Of a DNA stretch of 64,000 nucleotides, positions 48,405 to 57,596 are shown in pieces. The notes under the pieces were generated by a model, which saw only the letters and a program-made list of their open reading frames with translations, was not told where the DNA came from and made no database searches. The stretch comes from Wohlfahrtiimonas chitiniclastica DSM 18708. GTDB lineage: Bacteria; Pseudomonadota; Gammaproteobacteria; Cardiobacteriales; Wohlfahrtiimonadaceae. The stretch is taken from NCBI RefSeq assembly GCF_000375345.1, contig NZ_AQXD01000001.1, positions 822,600 through 886,599 on the forward strand, read 5' to 3'. Position 1 is the first letter of the stretch. Each line of letters begins with the position of its first letter. The translations under genes were made by a program, and so were the position numbers.

Positions 48405-49820
48405 ATGAAGCGTTATGAAAAACTGGCCCATGAATTGATGGAGCTCATTCGCACCGGCACTTTGCAAAGTAAAGAGCGATTGCCCTCTGTGCGTGCAGCA
48501 AGTCAGCGCTTTCAACTCAGTCAATCTACGGTGATTCAAGCCTATTATTTATTGGAAGCCCAAGGGCTCATTTATGCCAAAGATCGTTCGGGATATTACG
48601 TCACGCCGTCGTTTAATCACACCTTAAAAACGCCACTGCCCGCCCATTTGCCCACAAAAACCACAGAAGTGCATGTCAGCGACTTCATTTTCTCCATTTT
48701 ACAAAATCTCAAACACCCGCACATGGTGCAATTAGGCTCAGCATTTCCGGATCCGGCACTTTTTCCCCTTCGAGCATTGTCACTGAGCATGGCATCTGCA
48801 TTGAAAACATTGGAAGACAATCCCCATGCTTTAATTGCCAACATGACCCGTGGGCACCCTGATCTAATCCGCCAAATTGAGCTGCGTTATCGTTTAAATG
48901 GCACCGCGTTGATGGATGATGAGCTCATCATCACCAATGGCGCAATGGAAGCATTGAGCCTATCACTACAAGCCGTCACACAGCCTGGGGACATTGTCGC
49001 CATTGAATCCCCCGCTTTTTACGCCATTTTACAAATACTAGAGCGCCTGCAACTCACAGCCATTGAAATCCCTGTACACCCAACCGATGGCATGGACATC
49101 GCAGCCTTGATTGAGGCAACCAAGCAATTTGACATCAAAGCCGTGGTTCTGATGACTCATTGCCAGAATCCATTGGGGGCGAATCTACCGATCCATGCGC
49201 AACGTGCCTTAATGGCGCTGAGTGAACAGCATCAATTGCCCATCATCGTCGATGATGTATATCTTGAATTATACTTTGGGCAAGCGCCGCCTCATTGCCT
49301 CAAAGCCCTTGATCAATCAGGCTTGGTGCTTCATTGCAGTTCATTTTCTAAGTGTTTAGCACCCGGTTATCGCATTGGTTGGGTGGCAGCAGGTCGCTTT
49401 CATGGCGCAATTGAGCGCTTAAAACTCATGACCTCCCTTTCCCCTGCGATGCCGTCACAATTGGCGCTCGCCCATTATTTACAGCATCAGCATTATGATC
49501 GCCATTTACAACGCTTACGTTATACTTTGGCATTATCTGCACAAAAAATGCGTGCTGCGATTGCTGAGCATTTCCCGCAACAAACAGCGGTCAGCGAGCC
49601 GCAAGGTGGCTATTTTTTATGGGTAGAATTGCCACATCATATCGATGCATTAATGCTTTATCATACCGCCTTAGCCCACAACATTACATTCGCGCCGGGC
49701 TCGATTTTTTCAGCCTCCCATCAATTTAAGCATTGCATGCGTTTAAATTATGGCATGCGCTGGCAGCCCGATGTAGAAGATGCGATTGCACGCTTGGGTA
49801 AGCTGATTAAAAATCAATAG
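48405..49820 (+). CDS. MocR/PdxR-type PLP-dependent transcriptional regulator
   Basis: The 471 residues have an N-terminal GntR winged helix (LPSVRAASQRFQLSQSTVIQAYYLLEAQGLI) and a fold-type I aminotransferase domain. The PLP-lysine is in HCSSFSKCLAPGYRIGWV, with NPLGANLP and VDDVYLELYFG around the cofactor. MocR proteins use PLP or its adducts as effector to control genes often adjacent to them. It diverges from the PACE efflux gene, the likely target. No pdxST or other vitamin B6 genes are nearby. Confidence 0.88.
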   Translation: MKRYEKLAHELMELIRTGTLQSKERLPSVRAASQRFQLSQSTVIQAYYLLEAQGLIYAKDRSGYYVTPSFNHTLKTPLPAHLPTKTTEVHVSDFIFSILQNLKHPHMVQLGSAFPDPALFPLRALSLSMASALKTLEDNPHALIANMTRGHPDLIRQIELRYRLNGTALMDDELIITNGAMEALSLSLQAVTQPGDIVAIESPAFYAILQILERLQLTAIEIPVHPTDGMDIAALIEATKQFDIKAVVLMTHCQNPLGANLPIHAQRALMALSEQHQLPIIVDDVYLELYFGQAPPHCLKALDQSGLVLHCSSFSKCLAPGYRIGWVAAGRFHGAIERLKLMTSLSPAMPSQLALAHYLQHQHYDRHLQRLRYTLALSAQKMRAAIAEHFPQQTAVSEPQGGYFLWVELPHHIDALMLYHTALAHNITFAPGSIFSASHQFKHCMRLNYGMRWQPDVEDAIARLGKLIKNQ

Positions 49821-49897
49821 ATTATCTCGATCTGTATCGCTTTTAATGCAAAAACTGCATCTAACAGATACACACAGATGGCTTATACTGCACTCAT

Positions 49898-49956
49898 CCC
49901 AATCACACGTTGATCACTCTCTAACTCCCACCGAGACAATTCACGTGATTGGGAGT
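49898..49956. repeat. Competing inverted repeats between convergent genes
   Basis: CCCAATCAC (49898-49906) and ACTCCCA (49924-49930) can each pair with the same right arm GTGATTGGGAGT (49945-49956), giving two exclusive hairpins. They lie between the MocR gene (+) and the GDSL gene (-). The T tract is poor in both directions. Confidence 0.4.
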
Positions 49957-49959
49957 CCT

Positions 49960-50595
49960 TTAATGCACCAATCCCATACCGTGGAGCTGTAGATAAATGG
50001 CTTCACCTAACACGCGGTAACCTTCACCATTTGGGTGCACCAAATCTTTTTTATAACGCGGCGTGCGCAACAGCATGCTGAACACATTCGGCACCACGTT
50101 GATCTCCTCTTCGCGGGCAAGATCAGCATAAATGGGTGAATCCTCAATATTTGTGATCACCGTCATGGAAGAAGACAATGCAGGAATGGCGATCAACACC
50201 GGAATGGCATTGTGGCGCTTGACACGGCGAATGATGCGGCGCAAATTCTCTTTAACGGCGCTATCCTCAACATTATTGAGAAAATCATTGCCGCCTAATT
50301 CAATCAACACCAATTTCGGCTGATGTTGCACCATCGCAGCGTCAATGCGGTTATTTGCCGTTTCTGCCGTCTCCCCACCGATGCCTGCATTGATCACTTG
50401 CCAGCCGGATAATTCAGACAAAACATAAGGGTAGGACTCTTGCGCCCCAACGCCGTAGCCTAACGTGATGCTATCGCCAAAGGCCAATACTTTAGCATCC
50501 TGCCCTAAAGGCTCATAACGAATCACGTTGTTGTCACAAGCCTGTACGATCAAAACCATCATACTGATCATGAATAGTCGTATCCATCGTTGCAT
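49960..50595 (-). CDS. SGNH/GDSL esterase lipoprotein (TesA-like)
   Basis: The 211 residues have a lipoprotein signal (IVQAC, Cys at 20) and the four SGNH blocks: FGDSITLGYG, GIGGETAE, ELGGNDFL and DLVHPNGEGYR. These supply Ser, Gly, Asn and Asp-His. It resembles TesA/arylesterases, which hydrolyse lysophospholipids, thioesters or aryl esters, but is anchored to a membrane where E. coli TesA is a free periplasmic protein. It is the last gene of the minus-strand run after modE, 32 bases on. Confidence 0.87.
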   Translation of the reverse strand: MQRWIRLFMISMMVLIVQACDNNVIRYEPLGQDAKVLAFGDSITLGYGVGAQESYPYVLSELSGWQVINAGIGGETAETANNRIDAAMVQHQPKLVLIELGGNDFLNNVEDSAVKENLRRIIRRVKRHNAIPVLIAIPALSSSMTVITNIEDSPIYADLAREEEINVVPNVFSMLLRTPRYKKDLVHPNGEGYRVLGEAIYLQLHGMGLVH

Positions 50596-50627
50596 ATACG
50601 GCCACCTTATGTGTTGTTACTGTTACA

Positions 50628-51404
50628 TTAAATTTTAACCAAAATGATGTTTTTAGGATCAATCACCACACCAACGCGATCCCCTTCGGTCAAATCTTTC
50701 ACCGACTCTGCCATCATCGTAGACACGAGGGTTTGATTGCCCACTGTCAATGTGATCTCGCAGCCATCGGCTTCCACTTTATTGTCCACCACAACGCCGC
50801 TCAATGCATCGGGCACACTGCCCTCTAACACCAATTCTACATTGGGCGCTTTGATGAGCAAAATGAATTCGCCGCCCACTTTGACATCCAACAACTTTGT
50901 GCTTTCATCGGTGATGAAAGCTTTGAGTAATTGCGGGGATTCATCCGCGCCAATGTTAAATTCGATCTCATCATGCACGCCAAATGTGTGCACTTTGACC
51001 ACTTTGCCCACCAATTGATTACGCGCGCTCGTTTGAAAGCGCAATTGCTGCAATAAACCGATGTCTGCTTGTAAATCTTTAGAATATTCACTCATGCTTT
51101 TTAAAAAGGCAGAATGCGCCTCTTGAATGAGGTCAAAATGTTGCACCAACTGTAAACCGCGCGCCGTCAATTGCGTACCACCGCCCCCTTTGCCGCCCGT
51201 CACACGAATCACCAAAGGCTCTGGCGATAAATTATTCATGGTATTGACCGCATCCCACGCCGCTTTATAGCTCATCGGCACTTGTTTTGCCGCATGTGTG
51301 ATGGAACCGGTGCGATGAATCTCCTTTAAGAGGCGAATCTGCTGAGGATTGCCAAAATGCACGCCTTGCGTGGTTAAACGTAAATCACCTTCAAAGTTAA
51401 ACAT
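50628..51404 (-). CDS. modE: Molybdate-responsive regulator ModE
   Basis: The 258 residues have an N-terminal ModE winged helix (QQIRLLKEIHRTGSITHAAKQVPMSYKAAWDAV...GGKGGGGTQLT) and two C-terminal Mop domains (from about 125 and 195) that bind molybdate. ModE represses molybdate uptake genes when Mo is sufficient. No modABC or molybdopterin genes are in the window. GGAGAG lies 4 bases before the ATG at 51404, which overlaps the end of the preceding gene by 8 bases. A longer in-frame start exists but has no family support. Confidence 0.92.
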   Translation of the reverse strand: MFNFEGDLRLTTQGVHFGNPQQIRLLKEIHRTGSITHAAKQVPMSYKAAWDAVNTMNNLSPEPLVIRVTGGKGGGGTQLTARGLQLVQHFDLIQEAHSAFLKSMSEYSKDLQADIGLLQQLRFQTSARNQLVGKVVKVHTFGVHDEIEFNIGADESPQLLKAFITDESTKLLDVKVGGEFILLIKAPNVELVLEGSVPDALSGVVVDNKVEADGCEITLTVGNQTLVSTMMAESVKDLTEGDRVGVVIDPKNIILVKI

Positions 51405-51894
51405 TATACTCTCCATAATTTGCCAATTTACGCGATAATAATCCGCGTAAGTTCCCCAATGATGCTTCATCTAACGTGCGCTTTGGCACAATGGCATAGT
51501 GATCCGATGAATCATAAAACAGCATCAACAACTGCTCCGTTTCTAAATACGCTGCATAATCATCCCACGGAATCACTTCATCCACTTGACCACATTTGTA
51601 GACAATGTGATTGTCTGAGAAAACCAAAGTTTCTGCAATCCCGGCATTGGCAATGTGATTAAAATTACGGCGCACAATCCAGCGCTTGACATAACCTTGA
51701 TGAATCAAAAACGCCACAATGGCAATGACACCGCCTAAAAAATATTGCCCAATGACGGCAAATGCTACGGCAATGATGATCAATGCCATTTGCACATAAA
51801 GATCCACCGAACCCTTTTTCAAAGCGGCACGAAAGCCTTCATCGGCTGCGTAGTACTCCTCTAATGTCGCAATGTAGGTGACTTCGATTTCCAT
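51397..51894 (-). CDS. YcxB-like membrane protein
   Basis: The 165 residues have two adjacent hydrophobic segments (about 32-65: LYVQMALIIIAVAFAVIGQY and GGVIAIVAFLIHQG). A C-terminal YcxB-like domain follows with the pattern VYKCGQVDEVIPWDDYAAYLET and YAIVPKRTLDEAS. The family is poorly characterised. The gene lies 8 bases after midA and overlaps modE by 8 bases, so it is translated with them. Confidence 0.75.
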   Translation of the reverse strand: MEIEVTYIATLEEYYAADEGFRAALKKGSVDLYVQMALIIIAVAFAVIGQYFLGGVIAIVAFLIHQGYVKRWIVRRNFNHIANAGIAETLVFSDNHIVYKCGQVDEVIPWDDYAAYLETEQLLMLFYDSSDHYAIVPKRTLDEASLGNLRGLLSRKLANYGEYNV

Positions 51895-51902
51895 ACTTCT
51901 CC

Positions 51903-53087
51903 TTACAGTTGATGACTGAGATCATGCAATGCAAAGCCTTGTGGCTCTAATTCGATCCCTTTACCTAAGGCTAAAAACTTAAAACGCTCGCCCATCTCTT
52001 CAGGCATCACCAGCATCTGAACCGCTTGGGCAGTTTGATACCATTGCAGATCATCTAAATGATTCTTTTGCTCAATGAGCATCGCTTCTAATTGATTGCC
52101 ATAAAGAAAATACGCTTGCGTGGTGTAACCTAAAAACTCAAAACCTGCGGCCAATCCCGCTTCCGCTAAGTGCGTAAAATCCACATTGGCCGTCAAATCC
52201 TGCACGCCTTGAAATATAGACCAATCATTGTGCACACGATGCTTCACATGGGCAATGAGCGTGCCTTCAACGCGCTCTGGCGCGTAATATTGACGGCGAC
52301 CATAACCATAATCCGCCAAAAGCACCGCGCCTTTCGTTAAATGGCAGGTTAAATCCGCAAACCAATCATAAAGCATTGGGCAAAACTCACTGAGATACCC
52401 TTCTGGTAACTCAATGCCTTCGGCTGTAAGCTTCGCCATCCATGCATCGAGCACATCATCCGTGCGCTCTGACACCGTGATGAATTGCTGATTCAGCTCA
52501 TCATACCCAACATCTGCATAGTACGCTTTGCCGCCTTTGATCACAAAGCGCTCCACAGGCAATGCATCGACGATCTCATTGCCAATCAGGCAACCTTCCC
52601 AAGGCACTTGTGGCGGTTCAGATAGCCATTCAATACGATCCATCAAGTCAGGATGCATCGCTTCAATGGTGGCTTTTTGACGCGCGCGCAATGTGTCAGA
52701 AATCTCAATGATGCCATAACGCTCAGGCAGTGCATTTAAGGCTTTTAAACGCGTTAAAATATCCCGCGCCATCACGCCTGTACCTGCCCCAACTTCCACA
52801 ATCATAGGCGCTGTACACAATGCCAGAATTTCAGCGATTTGATTGGCAAATGCATAAGAAAAAAATGGGGAAACAATCGGTGCGGTCACAAAATCGCCGC
52901 TTTGTCCAAATTTTTCCAAATGCCCGGTGTAATAGCCAAGTTCAGGATGATACAAACATTCAGCAAAATATTCACTGAATGGCATCGAACCTTTTGCTTT
53001 GATTTTATTTGCCAACAAAATCGCTAAACGCGCACTGTGTGCGCGCTCATCGTGGGAGAGTTCCGGCAGATCTAACTCAACCTTCAT
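51903..53087 (-). CDS. SAM-dependent methyltransferase of the MidA/NDUFAF7 family
   Basis: The 394 residues belong to the DUF185/MidA family: MPFSEYFAECLYHPELGYY near the start, the SAM site VEVGAGTGVMARDIL, and LIGNEIVDALPVERF. ALFAD-type sequence VLLADYGYGRRQYY follows. The mitochondrial homologue NDUFAF7 methylates an arginine of a complex I subunit; the bacterial substrate is less clear. Its ATG overlaps the lipoprotein gene stop by four bases (ATGA). Confidence 0.88.
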   Translation of the reverse strand: MKVELDLPELSHDERAHSARLAILLANKIKAKGSMPFSEYFAECLYHPELGYYTGHLEKFGQSGDFVTAPIVSPFFSYAFANQIAEILALCTAPMIVEVGAGTGVMARDILTRLKALNALPERYGIIEISDTLRARQKATIEAMHPDLMDRIEWLSEPPQVPWEGCLIGNEIVDALPVERFVIKGGKAYYADVGYDELNQQFITVSERTDDVLDAWMAKLTAEGIELPEGYLSEFCPMLYDWFADLTCHLTKGAVLLADYGYGRRQYYAPERVEGTLIAHVKHRVHNDWSIFQGVQDLTANVDFTHLAEAGLAAGFEFLGYTTQAYFLYGNQLEAMLIEQKNHLDDLQWYQTAQAVQMLVMPEEMGERFKFLALGKGIELEPQGFALHDLSHQL

Positions 53088-53359
53088 TGCACCGAAACCT
53101 CACCATAACCACCGCTGTGACGTTTGACGCGCACTTTTTGACCTGGGAAGAGATCCGCAGGCTCTTTGAGCATCACCACAATGTAGCCTTGCCCTTCGAT
53201 CAACACGCTCACTTCTTGTTGCTGATCATCACGCACCATCACAGAGGAGATTTCACCTGTGCCGTTGTATGGCGTTTTTTGATCATCCGGAATCGGGGCA
53301 TTCGCACAGGCGGCGAGACATAGACCCACCAATGCGGCGGTCAATAACTTAAGCTTCAT
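53084..53359 (-). CDS. Small outer-membrane-type lipoprotein
   Basis: The 91 residues have a lipoprotein signal peptide with lipobox LAAC (Cys at 18). A short domain follows with GEISSVMVRDDQQQEVSVLIEGQGYIVV and a final VKRHSGGYGEVSVQ, resembling the C-terminal beta part of SlyB/Pcp-type lipoproteins. AGGAG lies 4 bases before the ATG, which overlaps the rhlB 3' end by 11 bases. Much longer in-frame starts fall inside rhlB and lack a ribosome site. Confidence 0.78.
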   Translation of the reverse strand: MKLKLLTAALVGLCLAACANAPIPDDQKTPYNGTGEISSVMVRDDQQQEVSVLIEGQGYIVVMLKEPADLFPGQKVRVKRHSGGYGEVSVQ

Positions 53360-54935
53360 GGTTCTCCTCATTTCTTGGGGCTTTATTGTTACGTTGATAA
53401 GATTTGCTACGACCGCGTGTGTGCATGTTGCGTGGGCGGCGACGGCGATCAAATTTACGATCCGCTTTCTCTTCGGCAGATTCTGCGATCTCTTCTAATG
53501 CTTCATCTACAACTGGCGCATCTTCAATGATGAAGGTTGGCGTGGCTGTGTTTAAATCATCTTGTGTCATCGAAACCGTCACCGTGGCTTCTTTGACTTC
53601 CACTTCAGATGCTGCAACCTCAACAGGTGCATCCACCACTTCTGTTTTCTCTTCAACAGTTTTGGCTGCTTTTTCCGTTCTTTCAGTGCGCTCTGTTTTT
53701 GGTTTTTGTTCTCTGCGCGGTTTATTGTTGCTGTTTGAACGGTTTTGATTGCGGCTTGGGCGCTTAGGCACCACCAATAAATCATCTTCCAATGGAATCA
53801 CCGGAATTTTCATTTCAATGTATTCTTCAATGTCTGGTAAAGAGTACACATATTCTTCACAGGCAAAGCTGATCGCGGTGCCTTCTTCACCGGCGCGCGC
53901 GGTACGGCCAATGCGGTGAACATAATCTTCCACATCTTGTGGTAAATCATAGTTGATCACATGCGTCACATCCGAAATGTGTAAGCCACGCGCAGCCACA
54001 TCTGTGGCCACCATGATGGACACTTTGCCCTCTTTAAAGGATTCTAATAAGCGCTCACGTTTATTTTGTGGGATGTCACCGGACAACACAGCCGCTTGAT
54101 AATCATTGGCCACTAAATAATTAGAGATCTCTTCTGCCACGCGTTTTGTGTTCACAAAGATGATGGTGCGTTTTGGTTGCTCTTTACGCAAAATGCCAAA
54201 CAATAAGGACAATTTATCCGATGAACCAATGTGCACTAAATATTGTTTGATTTTATCAGCCGTGATGTGCTCTGCTTCAATTTGCACTTTCTCTGGCATG
54301 TTCATGTGCTCATACGCCAACTCTAAAATGCGCTGAGAGAAAGTTGCCGAAAAGAACATATTTTGACGCTGACCCACAGGCGGCATTTTTCTAAAAAGGT
54401 AACGAATGTCTGCAATGAAGCCTAAGTCAAACATGCGATCGGCTTCATCAAGCACCACCACTTCAATCTCTTTTAAATTGAGTTCGCCTTGCTTGTAAAA
54501 GTCTAAAATGCGACCCACCGTACCGATCACCACATCAACATCTGTGGCAAGATCATGGCGCTGCTTTTCATAGCCTGTGCCACCATAAATGCAGCTGAAA
54601 CGTAAACCAGTGTAACGCCCTAACATCTGAGCATCTTCATAAATTTGTAAGGCCAACTCACGCGTTGGCGCCATGATGATGGCAAAGGGACCACGTTTAT
54701 TTTTCGCCACCGGTACCGTCATCAATCTATTTAAGGTTGCCAACAAAAAGGCGGCACTTTTGCCCGTCCCTGTTTGTGCTTGTCCTACCACATCTTGACC
54801 GTTTAATAACAATGGTAAGGACAACGCTTGGATCGGTGTACATTGCACGTAATTGTTGTCTTCTAATGCTTCTTGCAAAGATTCATCGAGCGGTAAATCC
54901 TTAAATACCATGTTACTTAATTCTGGTTTTGCCAT
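53349..54935 (-). CDS. rhlB: DEAD-box RNA helicase RhlB with extended C-terminus
   Basis: The 528 residues contain the helicase core: TPIQALSLPLLLNGQDVVGQ, AQTGTGKSAAF, VVLDEADRMFDLGF, FSATF and HRIGRTARAG. It is followed by about 140 residues of low complexity rich in Glu, Lys and Arg, ending in RKFDRRRRPRNMHTRGRSKS. RhlB helps RNase E unwind mRNA; the basic tail probably binds RNA. The tail is longer than in E. coli RhlB (421 residues). RhlE is the alternative name, but the N-terminus fits RhlB. Confidence 0.88.
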   Translation of the reverse strand: MAKPELSNMVFKDLPLDESLQEALEDNNYVQCTPIQALSLPLLLNGQDVVGQAQTGTGKSAAFLLATLNRLMTVPVAKNKRGPFAIIMAPTRELALQIYEDAQMLGRYTGLRFSCIYGGTGYEKQRHDLATDVDVVIGTVGRILDFYKQGELNLKEIEVVVLDEADRMFDLGFIADIRYLFRKMPPVGQRQNMFFSATFSQRILELAYEHMNMPEKVQIEAEHITADKIKQYLVHIGSSDKLSLLFGILRKEQPKRTIIFVNTKRVAEEISNYLVANDYQAAVLSGDIPQNKRERLLESFKEGKVSIMVATDVAARGLHISDVTHVINYDLPQDVEDYVHRIGRTARAGEEGTAISFACEEYVYSLPDIEEYIEMKIPVIPLEDDLLVVPKRPSRNQNRSNSNNKPRREQKPKTERTERTEKAAKTVEEKTEVVDAPVEVAASEVEVKEATVTVSMTQDDLNTATPTFIIEDAPVVDEALEEIAESAEEKADRKFDRRRRPRNMHTRGRSKSYQRNNKAPRNEENHEA

Positions 54936-55104
54936 AGTGTGTATTAACCTTTGAGATAATGTGTATAAACAATTTTTACTAAAAGCGTTTAAACTTTAAA
55001 TAGAAACTTTACTTGTTATTTGCCCTTTTTTCCGCTTTAATACAACGGAATTGTAAATAACAGACTGAAATTGTCTATTATAAATTATTTTAAGGAGTTT
55101 TATC

Positions 55105-55428
55105 ATGAGTAATTATGTAAATGCAACAGATGCCACTTTTGACGCAGAAGTTTTAGAGTCAGATGTGCCTGTTTTAGTGGATTTTTGGGCAGATTGGTGT
55201 GGTCCTTGTAAAATGATCGGTCCTCACGTTGAAGCTGCGGCCGCTGAATTTGCAGGCAAATTAAAAGTGGTAAAATTGGACGTACAGGAAAACCAAGCCA
55301 CGGCAATGAAATTCCAAATCCGTTCAATCCCTGCACTCATGATCTTCAAAAATGGTCAAATCGTTGCACAACAAATTGGCGCTTTACCAAAAGCTCAATT
55401 AGACGCATTCATCGAAAAAAACATCTAA
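55105..55428 (+). CDS. trxA: Thioredoxin 1
   Basis: The 107-residue thioredoxin has [10 protein letters not shown] at the active site (Cys near 33 and 36), [23 protein letters not shown] with the cis-Pro, and the final amphipathic helix. It reduces cytoplasmic protein disulfides, including peroxidases such as the neighbouring Tpx. AAGGAG is about 7 bases before the ATG. It diverges from rhlB across a 169-base gap, the same arrangement as in E. coli. Confidence 0.97.
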   Translation: MSNYVNATDATFDAEVLESDVPVLVDFWADWCGPCKMIGPHVEAAAAEFAGKLKVVKLDVQENQATAMKFQIRSIPALMIFKNGQIVAQQIGALPKAQLDAFIEKNI

Positions 55429-55444
55429 TCGATCTTTTTCGAGC

Positions 55445-55471
55445 AAAAGGCAGGGTTTCCCTGCCTTTTTT
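55445..55471 (+). terminator. Rho-independent terminator after trxA
   Basis: The stem AAAAGGCAGGG/CCCTGCCTTTT with a 3-base loop is followed by T residues, 16 bases after the trxA stop. Confidence 0.88.
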
Positions 55472-55563
55472 CATGTGCGCAATTTATGCCATTCATCTTC
55501 CACCACTTTTCCTTTATGATGACTTAAGCGTTTCATTTTTAAACCCTTCTTAAGGAGAGTCAT

Positions 55564-56070
55564 ATGTCACAAAGAGATCAAATCACCATGAAAGGCAACC
55601 CCATCACATTGCTTGGTACAGAAGCGATTGTCGGCAAACCTGGCGAAAATTTTCGCGTGGTGGATATGGGCTTACAGCCTGTTACGTTAGATGATTTTGC
55701 TGGCAAAATTAAGATCATTTCTGTGGTGCCATCGATTGATACAGGCGTGTGCTCCATTCAAACTAAGCGTTTTGAGGAAGAAGCAAAAACATTGGACAAT
55801 GTGGCAGTGTTAACGATTTCTGTGGATTTACCGTTTGCCCAAAAACGCTTTGCCGATGAAAACTGCATCACGCATCAAAACTTATTGTCTGACTATCAAA
55901 CCCATGATTTTGGCATTGAATACGGCTTTGAGATTGAAGGCTTAGCCTTATTGTCACGCGGCATTGTGGTGCTTGATCAAAATAACATCATCCGCCATGT
56001 TGAGTATGTGCAAGAAGTGACGAATGAACCTGACTATGACAAAGCACTCGAAGTGGCAAAGTCTTTGTGA
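55564..56070 (+). CDS. tpx: Thiol peroxidase Tpx
   Basis: The 168-residue atypical 2-Cys peroxiredoxin has its peroxidatic Cys in VPSIDTGVCSIQTKRF near residue 60 and the resolving Cys in ADENCITHQNLLSDY near residue 100. It reduces lipid and organic peroxides with electrons from thioredoxin. The protein is the usual length (168). AAGGAG lies 7 bases before the ATG. Confidence 0.95.
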   Translation: MSQRDQITMKGNPITLLGTEAIVGKPGENFRVVDMGLQPVTLDDFAGKIKIISVVPSIDTGVCSIQTKRFEEEAKTLDNVAVLTISVDLPFAQKRFADENCITHQNLLSDYQTHDFGIEYGFEIEGLALLSRGIVVLDQNNIIRHVEYVQEVTNEPDYDKALEVAKSL

Positions 56071-56144
56071 TTTTTTAGAAACCCCCTGCCTTTTAAGGCT
56101 ATAATGTGCCTCTTAAAATTTTCACCCGTCAAAAAGGAAAAACA

Positions 56145-57240
56145 ATGGAACTCAATTTACACTACGAAAAAATTGACGACCTCTTAACGAGATTGAATGA
56201 TCTTAGGGGGTATCTTTGACTTTGATGCAAAGTCAGAGCGCTTAACAGAAGTTCTCATGGAACTTGAAAGTCCAGAAATTTGGAATGATCCTGAATACGC
56301 TCAAAAGCTCGGTAAAGAGCGTTCACAACTTGAAGGCATTGTCTATGGTATCCGCGATTTAACAAGCCATTTGACCGATGCAAAAGATTTGCTTGAGCTG
56401 TGCGAAATGGAAAATGATGAAGACTCTTTAGTCTCCGTCCTTGATGATTTGGCACAATTTGAAAAAGAGGTGGAAGCCCTTGAGTTTCGCCGCATGTTCT
56501 CCGGTGAATTAGATGGCGCAAATGCCTTCTTAGACATTCAAGCCGGCGCAGGCGGCACCGAAGCCCAAGATTGGGCATCAATGGTGATGCGCATGTATTT
56601 ACGTTGGGGCGAAGATAAAGGCTTTAAAACAGAGATTTTAGAAGAATCCCCCGGCGATGTGGCGGGCTTAAAATCTGCCACCATCAAATTTGAAGGCGAT
56701 CACGCTTATGGTTGGCTGCGCACAGAAACAGGCATTCACCGCCTAGTGCGTAAATCACCGTTTGACTCAAACAACAAGCGCCACACATCGTTTTGTGCAG
56801 TGTTCATCTCCCCTGAAATTGATGACAATGTAGAGATCGAGATCAATCCTGCCGACTTACGCATTGACGTATACCGTGCATCGGGCGCAGGTGGGCAGCA
56901 CGTGAACAAAACGGAATCCGCCGTGCGCATTACACACTTACCGACAAATATTGTCGTACAGTGCCAAAATGACCGCTCTCAGCACCGCAATAAAGAAGTG
57001 GCCATGAACCAATTGCGCTCTAAATTGTATGAATTTGAGATGCAAAAGCGCCGCGAGAAATCAGATGCACTTGAGGATTCTAAATCTGATGTGGGTTGGG
57101 GCAGCCAAATCCGCTCATATGTTTTAGATCAATCACGCATTAAAGATCTTCGCACCGGCTATGAAATGGGCAACACGCAAGCCGTGCTCGATGGTGACCT
57201 TGATGGCTTCATCGAAGCGAGCTTAAAATCTGGTTTGTAA
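56145..57240 (+). CDS. prfB: Peptide chain release factor 2, with programmed +1 frameshift
   Basis: The gene begins at ATG 56145 and reads 24 codons to an in-frame UGA at 56217-56219. Translation must then slip +1 at CUU-UGA-C to continue as DFDAKSERL and so on, giving 364 residues. The slip signal is complete: AGGGGG acts as an internal Shine-Dalgarno at 56205-56210, 3 bases before CUU. The body has the RF2 tripeptide-type SPF motif and the GGQ loop ([18 protein letters not shown]). RF2 terminates at UAA/UGA, so low RF2 favours the shift. Gene finders tend to call a false internal start at 56197. Confidence 0.97.
56205..56220 (+). promoter_or_regulatory. RF2 autoregulatory +1 frameshift site
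   Basis: The stretch holds AGGGGG, a 3-base spacer, the slippery CUU and the UGA stop followed by C, the weakest context for termination. It matches the E. coli prfB site almost base for base. Confidence 0.95.
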
Positions 57241-57259
57241 TTTTTTAAAGCCTCACAGC

Positions 57260-57288
57260 AAAATCCCCTCATTGTGAGGGGATTTTTT
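57260..57288 (+). terminator. Rho-independent terminator after prfB
   Basis: The stem AATCCCCTCA/TGAGGGGATT with loop TTG is followed by T, 20 bases after the prfB stop. The left flank AAAA also lets it work for the minus-strand gene that ends just beyond. Confidence 0.88.
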
Positions 57289-57297
57289 ATGCAGCCA

Positions 57298-57492
57298 TTA
57301 ATGATCTTTTTTGCAGCATGTATTGATGCCAAGCACCGGATACAATGGGCAATAACGGAAGATGCCCGTAAATAATGGTACTAAACCCACCAAGCCCCAA
57401 AGGCTTTTTGGCCCCCAAAAGATGAGGCTTAAGACAAATAAGCCCACAATGATGCGTAAGATTGAGTCCACAGAACCGATATTCTTTTTCAT
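57298..57492 (-). CDS. DUF2892-family small inner-membrane protein
   Basis: The 64 residues match the DUF2892 (YgaP-like membrane) family: NIGSVDSILRIIVGLFVLSL, then GLVGLVPLFTGIFRYCPLY with two hydrophobic helices, and a Cys pair near the end (NTCCKKDH). In YgaP-type proteins this part is attached to a rhodanese; here it stands alone. GAGGAG lies about 5 bases before the ATG. Function unknown. Confidence 0.82.
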   Translation of the reverse strand: MKKNIGSVDSILRIIVGLFVLSLIFWGPKSLWGLVGLVPLFTGIFRYCPLYPVLGINTCCKKDH

Positions 57493-57596
57493 GATTTCTC
57501 CTCACAGTGTGAATGAAAACAAATAGTTGAATCAGACATCTGATCAATTACTAAAAGTAACTTATCAGTCGGTTCATGATACCAAACTTGTAACCA

